From assembly GCF_002159185.1 (NCBI RefSeq), contig NZ_NFHD01000001.1, positions 124,001-188,000 of the forward strand: a stretch of 64,000 nucleotides of DNA, read 5' to 3'. This DNA is from Gemmiger sp. An87 (GTDB taxonomy: Bacteria; Bacillota; Clostridia; Oscillospirales; Ruminococcaceae). Each line of letters begins with the position of its first letter. Positions within the stretch are counted from its first letter, which is position 1. A program made the position numbers and the translations under genes. A model generated the notes under the pieces. That model searched no databases. It saw only the letters and a list, made by a program, of their open reading frames with translations, and was not told where the DNA came from. Positions 1 to 7,032 of this stretch are shown here, one piece after another.

Positions 1-660
1 TCGCCCAAACGCTTCACGCAGGCGGCGATATTCCTGCGGGTGAAGCTGTTCCATATACTTCTCAAACTCGTCGATCATTTCGTCTGTGATGGCCGACAGG
101 TGTTCCTTGGCCTGCTGTTTGTCCTCGCAATATGCCTTGATGCGCTCGGCAAAGGTATCCCGAATGAGCTGCTTACGGATTTTATCCGGGATGCTTGGAT
201 GGACAAAAGGGACCATTGTTCGCTGATGTTTATTCCAAAACACCACATGGATGTGAGGATGACCTTTTTCGTTATGGTGGGCAGCCACCCATTGCAAATC
301 CTGCACCCTGATTCCATTGAACTTTGCAAGGGTCAAAATGTGGCGGTCAATATAGTCCTCCCACGCTTTGTGATCGGACAGCCCCAATTCGGCAGCCGTT
401 TCCGGCGAAAAGGAAATAATTCCCCGATACATATTGACACGGCGATAGGACAGCTCCCGAACCAGGCGGGCGGCTTCCTGCCAAGTGTCAAACTCTTTGA
501 CCGCCCCCGGCTCCAGCTTGCCAAACAGTCCGTGGCGCATCCCCTCATTCTTCACGGCACCGGGACGAGTTGCAATGTAACCGATATGTGCATAGTTGCC
601 TTTGGGAGTTTTCTTATAGTTGGGGTGCCGGTGGCGCTGCTTATAAATCAGAATCGACAC
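1..660 (-). CDS. MobP-type relaxase, N-terminal part (runs off window)
   Basis: This is the first 220 residues of a conjugative relaxase, the enzyme that nicks oriT and pilots the transferred strand. The frame is open from a GTG start at 660 to the window edge. AGGAGG lies five bases upstream of that GTG, and no ATG of this frame fits as well. The metal-binding histidines are clear at residues 128-139 (HHNEKGHPHIHV, the HxH relaxase motif). A tyrosine-containing segment GNYAHIGYIATRPG at residues 21-34 resembles the N-terminal motif of MobP3-type Firmicutes relaxases. The start overlaps the end of the upstream ribbon-helix-helix gene by 20 bases, so the two are translationally coupled. The C-terminal portion is outside the window, so the exact Mob subfamily is inferred. 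Confidence 0.85.
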   Translation of the reverse strand, partial: MSILIYKQRHRHPNYKKTPKGNYAHIGYIATRPGAVKNEGMRHGLFGKLEPGAVKEFDTWQEAARLVRELSYRRVNMYRGIISFSPETAAELGLSDHKAWEDYIDRHILTLAKFNGIRVQDLQWVAAHHNEKGHPHIHVVFWNKHQRTMVPFVHPSIPDKIRKQLIRDTFAERIKAYCEDKQQAKEHLSAITDEMIDEFEKYMEQLHPQEYRRLREAFGR

Positions 661-1123
661 GGGAACCTCCTTGTACGGCATGGATGGCTTTCTGCATTTC
701 CTCGTCATCCATAAAAGTACGCAGCGCATCCGCGTTTTTCTGATTGGCAAATGCCAATGCCCGCTTTCGGGCCGCCGACTCAATTTTTTCAAAAGACGAA
801 TAGCGATCTTGGTCAATGAGGTCTGCGATAATGGCAATGTTGGCATAATAGCCCGCAGCCGATATGATCGTCAGGCGGTTTATCAGTCCGGCCAACCGAT
901 TTCCCAGGGCTTTGAGCTGCCCGCTGAGTTCCTGCCGGATGACCCCGTTTATCATGTCAATATTTTCGGCGGTGGTTTCCAAATCCAGATATTCGTCAAT
1001 CGCCCTGCGCACTTCTTTGGAAAAGTCCGTCCCGTTCCTGGCCGCCAGCTTATTGAGCGCCCGAATGGTATCCTCCGGCAGATGGAGCGTCTTGCGCTCT
1101 GTTTTTATGGGCGATTCCTTCAA
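641..1123 (-). CDS. Ribbon-helix-helix relaxosome accessory protein (MobC-like)
   Basis: A 160-residue protein starting with a basic segment that fits a ribbon-helix-helix DNA-binding fold (residues 8-45: a beta strand KTLHLPE followed by two amphipathic helices). The rest is helical. Proteins of this type sit directly upstream of relaxase genes, bind oriT and recruit the relaxase. Here the gene overlaps the relaxase start, and the candidate oriT lies just upstream. The start is TTG at 1123, preceded by GGGAGG six bases away; no in-frame ATG precedes the conserved N-terminus. The family assignment rests on fold and context rather than a diagnostic motif. Confidence 0.72.
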   Translation of the reverse strand: MKESPIKTERKTLHLPEDTIRALNKLAARNGTDFSKEVRRAIDEYLDLETTAENIDMINGVIRQELSGQLKALGNRLAGLINRLTIISAAGYYANIAIIADLIDQDRYSSFEKIESAARKRALAFANQKNADALRTFMDDEEMQKAIHAVQGGSRVDSDL

Positions 1124-1149
1124 ATCAATCCTCCCTTCCAGCAGAAAAG

Positions 1150-1168
1150 GCGCCGGTTCATCCGGCGC
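1150..1168. repeat. GC-rich hairpin next to candidate oriT
   Basis: GCGCCGG and CCGGCGC form a perfect seven-base stem around a five-base loop (TTCAT). It lies between the relaxosome gene and the larger inverted repeat. It may be part of the transfer origin or a structure in the mob leader. Confidence 0.5.
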
Positions 1169-1188
1169 TCTGACAAAATGCTTTTCAC

Positions 1189-1223
1189 ATTCTAACCATT
1201 CTAACGCAGAGGATGGTTAGAAT
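1189..1223. other. Candidate origin of transfer (inverted repeat)
   Basis: ATTCTAACCAT (1189-1199) and ATGGTTAGAAT (1213-1223) are a perfect 11-base inverted repeat separated by 13 bases. The left arm is followed directly by a second TTCTAAC, giving a partial direct repeat. The position, immediately upstream of the relaxosome and relaxase genes, is where oriT lies in mobilizable elements of this type. The nick site cannot be named from sequence alone. Confidence 0.5.
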
Positions 1224-1465
1224 CGGTGGGTAGAACGGATACAAAGTGCGGTATGACAAAAATCACACCAGAATCAAAAAATCATACTCTTTGAAATCCT
1301 CAAAACCCCGTTGAAAGCACGGCTTTCAAGCTGTCAGCCCGCCGTCAGGTATGACGGCTATTCCTGCCTTAACCGAGAACCGCAGGGCATGGCCTGCGGA
1401 TTCCGGTTGCGGGGCGCCCCCGCAGGGGGGCGGGCAGGTACAGATGAAAAGAAAAGTGCGGGCTG

Positions 1466-2362
1466 TCACAGTTCAAAGTCATCTTCCAGATCTTCTTGGG
1501 CGGGCGCCCACTCGGTAAAAATCTCCGCCATGATTTCGTCCTTTGTTCCTCGGACAGAGCAGCCCTCATTGGCGTAGTCCTCCAGATTGGAGAGCCGTTC
1601 AGGGATACGGTAGAACGCAAACTGCCGTCCCGGTGTCTGAATGAACAGCCGCATTTCATACCCGTCCTTCGGGTTCATTGCGTCCATCAGTTCATCCAGG
1701 GTTCCAACCCGTTCGCAGGCTTCCCGCAGGATGGAGTGCAGCATATCTTTGGGGATCTCCGCAGACCAGAGAGAGTAATCGTCTTTCCCGTGACAGGTGA
1801 TGGTCTGGACTTTTGCAAAGGCAATCCGGTCGATCTTCTCCAGCGCAGAGTTCAAAATTGCCTCGGCCTCCGGCGGATGGTGGCCGCAGAGTTCCATATC
1901 CACCACAGTCCCCACGGCTTCCGCCTCTTGTTCGGTCAGAACGATGTCCACTTTTTTCTGTTCATAGGTATTTCCACGGCCATTGAGCATCAGGGAACAT
2001 TCGGCAGCAATGCGGAACATCCTGTAATAGTCGTCCGCAGTTTCTCCCAATGTCTTGCCGGTGGCAAAGTTTTGAAAATAGCGCTTGCCGTCTTTGTCGC
2101 GGCAGGCCAGGGAAATGTCCAGATAAATACCTTCGCTGGCCCCAAAATTGGGAATACAGAGCGCCTGGTCAAACTCAGGCAGTTCGCCCGTCAGTTCATC
2201 GGAGAACAGGAAATACTCATCCGGGAGCAGACCTTTCAGTTCCAGGTGCGTTTGCAGTCTGTCAAAGGTTTCTTTTGCGTCGGCCATGCCGATGTGCCGG
2301 ACACGCCGCTTTTCATCCGGCTCACTCCAGCGATCCAATTCAAAGGTTTTGATTCTTGCCAA
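1466..2362 (-). CDS. Conserved ICE hypothetical protein
   Basis: A 298-residue acidic, soluble protein with no signal peptide, membrane segment or recognised catalytic motif. The start is TTG at 2362, with GGAGG seven bases upstream inside the end of the preceding gene. That spacing, with only two bases between the genes, implies coupled translation. The C-terminus is strongly acidic. Function is unknown. Its place between the primase-like gene and the candidate oriT/mob genes suggests an accessory role in ICE maintenance or transfer. Confidence 0.7.
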   Translation of the reverse strand: MARIKTFELDRWSEPDEKRRVRHIGMADAKETFDRLQTHLELKGLLPDEYFLFSDELTGELPEFDQALCIPNFGASEGIYLDISLACRDKDGKRYFQNFATGKTLGETADDYYRMFRIAAECSLMLNGRGNTYEQKKVDIVLTEQEAEAVGTVVDMELCGHHPPEAEAILNSALEKIDRIAFAKVQTITCHGKDDYSLWSAEIPKDMLHSILREACERVGTLDELMDAMNPKDGYEMRLFIQTPGRQFAFYRIPERLSNLEDYANEGCSVRGTKDEIMAEIFTEWAPAQEDLEDDFEL

Positions 2363-2364
2363 TT

Positions 2365-3423
2365 TTACACCTCCATGCCTTGTTCCGATTCTTCCTCGGC
2401 GCTCTGCTCAAATGCGGTTTCCAGCTCCGCCATGCGCTGACGGTCTAAATCCTCCACAGAGCGCCCCTTCCGCATTTCCACCAAATCGGTGTTAAAGTCA
2501 TTCAAATGCGGCACATGAACCGCACAGGCATATCCCTTTTCGGTGTACGCCTTCATCCATTTTGCCGCTGTAAGCTGCCCCCAATTTCGCAGTTGCCCAT
2601 CCTTATCACGGGCCAGATAGTCATTGTCCACTGCAAACACCAGCCGCTTGATCTGCGGATGGCCTTCCAGATAACGGTCAATGGCTCCATTCCAAAGGCA
2701 GCCGGTAGAGATACGGTGATCTTGCATCCAGTCGCGCCCATAGAAGTCAGCAGCAATAGAAGCATGGCTCATCAGGTCGATGGGCGCCTCGGTGACAATC
2801 AGCAGATCGGTTTTGCCCTCGTAGAAGAAGGGGTAGCTTTTATCAGGGCCGGTCGCATCCATTTTGAAGGAGCTGTTATCTCTGGCCGCCCGCATGGAGC
2901 AATACCGGGCTGTTCCTTCTGTATCGTAGCCTACAAACACGCAGTTGCCATACTTTTTTTCCTGATAAATCATCTTCCGATTCATAAAGTGGCTTACGAT
3001 TTTGGGGCTGATACCTCGGACAGAAACCAGATACCAATAGGCCCGCTTCATGTTGTCTGCCTTTTCAGGCAGCACCAGCGGCTCCCGTTCTTTTTTCTCA
3101 TAGGGAACCACCTGCTTTACGGATGGAGAGAACTCCTTGCCGATCAGCTTGCCCACCGCTTCGGGGAAGGACAGGTTTTCTTCCCGCATGACAAAATCAA
3201 TGGCGCCGCCTTTGACTCCATCATCAGGACCCGTCCATTGGAAAAAGCGATTGTTTTCGGGGAAGATGTAAAGCCCGCCGCTGTGCTTCATGTGGACAGC
3301 TTTGCGGCCTGCCTTTTCCGGCTCATATCCATAGCCACGGGCCAGGGACAGAATATCCACGCTGTTTGCTTTCCGAATCTCATCCTCGGTAAATTTCTGA
3401 TACGCAGCGGCGCTTCTGCTCAT
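2365..3423 (-). CDS. Primase-like protein with DUF3991 and Toprim domains
   Basis: A 352-residue protein with the layout of a DnaG-related primase. Residues 10-95 resemble the CHC2 zinc-finger region (GGAIDFVMREENLSFPEAVGK), but the zinc-binding cysteines and histidine are replaced. A DUF3991 segment follows at about 125-200. A Toprim fold occupies about 205-310, with the glutamate motif LLIVTEAPIDLM and the acidic motif VFAVDNDYLARDKDG. Such proteins are common on conjugative elements and probably help DNA synthesis after transfer. ATG at 3423 has GAGGTGA upstream. The gene sits in the minus-strand ICE operon two bases before the next gene. Confidence 0.85.
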   Translation of the reverse strand: MSRSAAAYQKFTEDEIRKANSVDILSLARGYGYEPEKAGRKAVHMKHSGGLYIFPENNRFFQWTGPDDGVKGGAIDFVMREENLSFPEAVGKLIGKEFSPSVKQVVPYEKKEREPLVLPEKADNMKRAYWYLVSVRGISPKIVSHFMNRKMIYQEKKYGNCVFVGYDTEGTARYCSMRAARDNSSFKMDATGPDKSYPFFYEGKTDLLIVTEAPIDLMSHASIAADFYGRDWMQDHRISTGCLWNGAIDRYLEGHPQIKRLVFAVDNDYLARDKDGQLRNWGQLTAAKWMKAYTEKGYACAVHVPHLNDFNTDLVEMRKGRSVEDLDRQRMAELETAFEQSAEEESEQGMEV

Positions 3424-3434
3424 ATCACATCACC

Positions 3435-4025
3435 TCACAATTCCAAATCAGGCTCCTGTTCTTCGCTGCTCTCAATCACAGGCTCCTGAGTCATATCCTG
3501 ATGAAAATGGTCAACGCCCGGAATAAGCGCCAGCGAAGAACCATTCTCCCAATGGCAATGAATTTGCCCCAGATCGTCAACGGAATCCACGATGCCGGTC
3601 AGTCCCGCAGGCATTTCACGGTAGGGATCTTCCATCTTTTCATCCAGAACAACCTTGGTTCCGGGCTGATAGCTCTGCCGAATGAACTTTGCCTGCTCAT
3701 ACTGATATTCCGGCGATCTGGTGGGCGCTTTCTTTTCTCCCGGTTGGATCGGGATGCCCTCTGCATCGTAACAGGCAGGATCGGTAGCAGGAACATTCCA
3801 GCCAAACATAGACCCGGCCAGCATAGCTGCCGCCTGTGCCTTTGATATGCCCTCATGGGCATTGAACTGATTTGCCAGAACCTTGTTATACTCACGGTCG
3901 CCGGTGGAGTAGGCACAGGGATAGTAGCCCTTTTCGCCGCGCCTGACCTCTATGAGCTGCCCGGAGCCGGGAAGAACCGCATAGCAATGTTCCGGCAGAG
4001 CAGCAGGATTAAAGTTCTTCGCCAT
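3435..4025 (-). CDS. DUF4314 domain protein
   Basis: A 196-residue ICE protein. The C-terminal half matches DUF4314 (PGTKVVLDEKMEDPYREMPA, then WENGSSLALIPGVD), a small beta-barrel-like domain common in Firmicutes ICE operons. The chosen start, ATG at 4025 (MAKNFNPAALPEHCY), has GGAGG seven bases upstream. A longer reading to 4091 would add a basic out-of-place N-terminus. The gene overlaps the preceding gene by 17 bases. Biochemical function is unknown. Confidence 0.78.
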   Translation of the reverse strand: MAKNFNPAALPEHCYAVLPGSGQLIEVRRGEKGYYPCAYSTGDREYNKVLANQFNAHEGISKAQAAAMLAGSMFGWNVPATDPACYDAEGIPIQPGEKKAPTRSPEYQYEQAKFIRQSYQPGTKVVLDEKMEDPYREMPAGLTGIVDSVDDLGQIHCHWENGSSLALIPGVDHFHQDMTQEPVIESSEEQEPDLEL

Positions 4026-4596
4026 AGTCAGCCTCCACTTCGTACTCCGCAGAGTCCGCCGCTTCGTCCTCATAGAACTCATCCAGGTCAAATCCGGTTT
4101 TTCCGATTTCCTCGTTGCTCATGCCGAGTTCATCTCTCAAATGGCGGTATAAGTCCCATCCGGCATAGTTCTGTGCCGCCCATGACAGCGCCTTATCCAG
4201 AATCAAACGGGTGCGATCTTCGCCCAGGCTCTCCAGAGAACCATTGCGGATGGCATTGAACTCATGGTCGGACAGGTTCAGCAGCCGATATGCTTTCTCA
4301 AACTGCGGCTCCTTTGCACAGTCCGGGAGCATCAGATTTTCCGTCTGCTCCACAAAGCCATAGTCCAGATTGCTATACTGAACATCACCGGTACGGCAGG
4401 CCGCCCGGAACTGTTCAAAGCCCTTCATATTGCTGAAGCCCCGGTAGTCCATTGTGCCGCCGAGGATTTGGGCGCCGATGATGGTATGCAGCATTTCTTC
4501 ATCCGTAGTGGCGGCCACGATTCGCATGGAACTTCGCTCCTTGCTCAAGGTGCAGCCATACAGGATGAAAACATTCACTGTGTTATCCAGGCTCAC
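4009..4596 (-). CDS. Conserved ICE hypothetical protein
   Basis: A 195-residue soluble protein with an acidic C-terminus (GFDLDEFYEDE). The start is GTG at 4596, with GGAGG nine bases upstream; ATG at 4527 (MRIVAATT) is an alternative start. It overlaps the upstream gene by 14 bases and the downstream DUF4314 gene by 17, so the cluster is translationally coupled. The segment ELGMSNEEI..GFDLDEFYE faintly resembles the end of ArdA-type antirestriction proteins, but that is not enough to assign a function. Confidence 0.68.
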   Translation of the reverse strand: MSLDNTVNVFILYGCTLSKERSSMRIVAATTDEEMLHTIIGAQILGGTMDYRGFSNMKGFEQFRAACRTGDVQYSNLDYGFVEQTENLMLPDCAKEPQFEKAYRLLNLSDHEFNAIRNGSLESLGEDRTRLILDKALSWAAQNYAGWDLYRHLRDELGMSNEEIGKTGFDLDEFYEDEAADSAEYEVEADYGEEL

Positions 4597-5476
4597 AGTC
4601 TAATTCCTCCGTTTCTTCCTGCAATCGCTCCAAATACTCGTCGATGTCCAGTTCCTCATACTGAAATTGGAGCGATTCAACGATTGCCGGGTTGCAGTCC
4701 TCCGGCAGATGCTCCTTTACAGCATCCTGAACATCCCGGATTTCCCCCAGGAATCCCCAGCAGCTATCCACCTCTACATCTTCCTTGAAAAGCTGGAATC
4801 CATAGCACTGGTTGGTCAGGTAGTAATCGTACTCCTTGACTTCAGCTTCCAGGGTTTGACGAACCTTCTCCAATATTTCAGGGGTGATTTTCCCGTGTTC
4901 CTGCTCGATCATCGCTTTATCTGCGTAGATCCAGCCAACCTGACCGGAATCCCACGGGCAAGAAAAGCCGCAGGTGTTCATGGTGATCCCGCTGTGATCG
5001 TACAGGTAAAGCGGAAGAATCACCATGCCATCCATTTGTTCTACCAGCGAAAACAGTTCGCCGGTAGTGAGGGCAGAAAGGCAATCATCCAAAAACCAGT
5101 CCGGGACTTCATCTTTCAACGAGGCCGCATAGCTGGAGGACACATACCAATCGCTGTCTGAACTCCAGTGCTGATTCTCCCGCAATTCCCACTCCCGCGT
5201 GGAGCGGTTGTATTCCAATCGGGCATCTTTGGCCTTGCCAGATTTGAGAAATGCAAAAACCGGATTGTTCCGGTCATGGCCGCTGGAGTATTCAGAAAAC
5301 AGCAGGCTCCGCAGGAAATCGCTTGGCTCATCATAATCGTGCTTCTCGCCCAGGCTGTATCTGCTATGCCAGCAGACCATTTTTCCCAGGCAGTCGTGAT
5401 CCTCACGAGGGTTCAGAGGGGTATCATCATCCAGTATGAAAAGGGTGTAGGGCGCCATTGTCGCTGTCATCGGCAT
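4583..5476 (-). CDS. Conserved phage/ICE hypothetical protein
   Basis: A 297-residue acidic protein of a family shared by phages and conjugative elements. It carries recognisable conserved stretches (DDTPLNPREDHDCLGKMVCW; LYLYDHSGITMNTCGFSCPW; DSGQVGWIYA). ATG at 5476 is preceded by GGAGGTGAAGCGAT. No membrane segment or known catalytic motif is visible. The conserved Trp/Gly/Cys-rich core suggests a folded domain rather than a linker. Function is unknown; it lies in the accessory-protein run between the primase-like and polyvalent genes. Confidence 0.72.
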   Translation of the reverse strand: MPMTATMAPYTLFILDDDTPLNPREDHDCLGKMVCWHSRYSLGEKHDYDEPSDFLRSLLFSEYSSGHDRNNPVFAFLKSGKAKDARLEYNRSTREWELRENQHWSSDSDWYVSSSYAASLKDEVPDWFLDDCLSALTTGELFSLVEQMDGMVILPLYLYDHSGITMNTCGFSCPWDSGQVGWIYADKAMIEQEHGKITPEILEKVRQTLEAEVKEYDYYLTNQCYGFQLFKEDVEVDSCWGFLGEIRDVQDAVKEHLPEDCNPAIVESLQFQYEELDIDEYLERLQEETEELDCEPG

Positions 5477-5510
5477 ATCGCTTCACCTCCCTCCAGACAG
5501 GTCGATTTGC

Positions 5511-5606
5511 TTAGTTGGCGCCGTGGCGGTTGCGATACCAGCCAAAATAGAAAAGGCCGCCAATCATGGCGGCGGCAGCGGATACGCTCAAAATTGCTTT
5601 TTTCAT
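5511..5606 (-). CDS. 31-residue membrane peptide
   Basis: A very short gene: MKKAILSVSAAAAMIGGLFY followed by FGWYRNRHGAN. It has a strong ribosome site (AAGGAG, four bases from ATG at 5606) and a TAA at 5511-5513. It fills the gap between two larger genes neatly. Two lysines precede a roughly 20-residue hydrophobic stretch ending in FYFGW, followed by a positively charged tail, so it is a single-span membrane peptide or an uncleaved signal-like sequence. The role is unknown; it may be a small regulator or a membrane anchor for ICE proteins. Confidence 0.6.
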   Translation of the reverse strand: MKKAILSVSAAAAMIGGLFYFGWYRNRHGAN

Positions 5607-5630
5607 ATTGGCTCCTTTCAAAAACCAGAT

Positions 5631-6725
5631 TTACAGTTCCATATCCTGTTCTTCCTCACAGTCCAATACAGGGCTGTCCGGCGGGGACGCCCCATGTTCT
5701 TCAAACTGCTGTCGGGTCTGAATCGCTGCGGACAGTTTGGAAAGCAGGTCAAACATTTTGGTGCTGTTCCGGCTGCCTTTGAAATAGCGGTAGTTCCATT
5801 CTCCAATTTGGGGGTCGTACCGGATACTGTGAAGCGAATTGATGATCCAGCCCTGTGTTTTGAGAGGAACAGGAATTTCATGCTCACGAAAGAGCTGCAT
5901 AATGAGAGATTTGCCGTTGATCTCCCGGTTTATCACCTCCTTTCCCGCCATAATATTTCCTTCGGCCTCACGGATGGCGGAATCGTAACGGGCCTGTCGT
6001 TCTTGTGCCAACTGCTGTTCACGGGCGTCTTGCTGCGCCCGCCTTTCATCAGCTTGCCGCTGCCGTTCCGCAGCAATGGGGGCATTGTGGGCTTTTGCTT
6101 CCTCATACCGTCCAAGCAGATTGGCAAATCCCAGATCAGCCCACCGGTCCGGGGCTTCCATACTCTGATTGAAAACCCTCTCGATCTCACCCCGGATGCC
6201 ATGCTCCAGCGTGGGCAGCCATTTCAGAACTTCTTCAAGTCGGTGCCGCTGGTCAATGCCCACCATAAACCCGTCACATGGAATATAAACCGTTTGGAAG
6301 AACTCCCGTTTCTTCTCCATTGTGTAGAGTTCAATGCCATTTTCGTTGTAGAAGCGGTAGTAGTAGTGCTTGTTGCCCATCAGGTCTTTGGCAAAAACCC
6401 GGTTCTCGTCTTTTTCCTTTGGCGGAAAGATGTCCTTTTTCTTTTCATCCGGTCGGGTATAGCGGGGAGAAAGACCGGTGCGCTCCAAACTGTCTGCAAT
6501 CAGCTTTTGTACTTTTTCAATACCGCCATGCTTCTCAACGAAACCGGCCAAGTCCTCCGCCTGCTGGAGAGAACAGAATTGCAGCCCGGTTTTTCCTTCA
6601 TAAACGGAGCCTCTATGCTGAAACAGGTCCAGGCCAAACTCATTGCGGACCGGCTTTGTTTCTTGGGCTGGCAAAAAAGCACCTTCTCGAAAGAGATAGC
6701 CGACAGCCGAATGTTTCTCGCCCAT
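5631..6725 (-). CDS. ICE hypothetical protein with charged coiled coil
   Basis: A 364-residue soluble protein. Residues about 215-260 are rich in A, E, Q and R (AERQRQADERRAQQDAREQQ) and should form a coiled coil. The N-terminal part is mixed alpha/beta with no recognised motif, and the C-terminus is acidic. ATG at 6725 follows GAGGTGGTGATAT. The gene lies 16 bases after its upstream neighbour. It may be a structural or scaffold protein of the element; no function can be assigned. Confidence 0.68.
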   Translation of the reverse strand: MGEKHSAVGYLFREGAFLPAQETKPVRNEFGLDLFQHRGSVYEGKTGLQFCSLQQAEDLAGFVEKHGGIEKVQKLIADSLERTGLSPRYTRPDEKKKDIFPPKEKDENRVFAKDLMGNKHYYYRFYNENGIELYTMEKKREFFQTVYIPCDGFMVGIDQRHRLEEVLKWLPTLEHGIRGEIERVFNQSMEAPDRWADLGFANLLGRYEEAKAHNAPIAAERQRQADERRAQQDAREQQLAQERQARYDSAIREAEGNIMAGKEVINREINGKSLIMQLFREHEIPVPLKTQGWIINSLHSIRYDPQIGEWNYRYFKGSRNSTKMFDLLSKLSAAIQTRQQFEEHGASPPDSPVLDCEEEQDMEL

Positions 6726-6741
6726 ATATCACCACCTCACA

Positions 6742-7032
6742 TCACTGCTCCAGCTCATGCTCGTTGTCATCGTCCAGGCGCAGAGCAAGGAACTCTTTGA
6801 TACAGTGTTCCGCCGCCTCGTCAGTGGGGTACAGCAGTTCCACCGTCAGGTCGTCCAGGTTCTGATCTTCCAGACGGGGGTAGCCCGACAGTGTGTTTTT
6901 GATATACGCCGTGAGAAGATCATGGGGGCTGAATGCTTCCAGCAGCATGATCTTATACTTCGGCAGAAGCGCAGGAAGGAACTCTTTCAGAATCCCAATC
7001 TTCCTCGCCATCAGATCGTTGTCCGTTTTCAT
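6742..7032 (-). CDS. Small ICE protein overlapping the end of the polyvalent gene
   Basis: A 96-residue, mostly helical protein (MKTDNDLMARKIGILKEFLP...). Its ATG at 7032 follows GAGGTGATTTTGG. Its first 80 bases overlap the 3' end of the giant upstream gene in a different frame. The acidic C-terminus is like that of its neighbours. No known domain is seen. The ribosome site and leucine-rich helical composition support it as a real gene. Confidence 0.6.
   Translation of the reverse strand: MKTDNDLMARKIGILKEFLPALLPKYKIMLLEAFSPHDLLTAYIKNTLSGYPRLEDQNLDDLTVELLYPTDEAAEHCIKEFLALRLDDDNEHELEQ

Larger units (their letters stand above)
1124..1465. other. Intergenic region containing the candidate oriT
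   Basis: This 342-base gap between the hypothetical gene ending at 1466 and the relaxosome gene holds no convincing gene. It holds a perfect 11-base inverted repeat (1189-1223), a GC-rich hairpin (1150-1168), a short inverted repeat CCGTCA/TGACGG around 1344-1359, and C/G-rich self-complementary sequence at about 1408-1432 that could terminate the upstream transcript. A non-coding gap this long stands out in an otherwise gapless operon. Confidence 0.6.
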
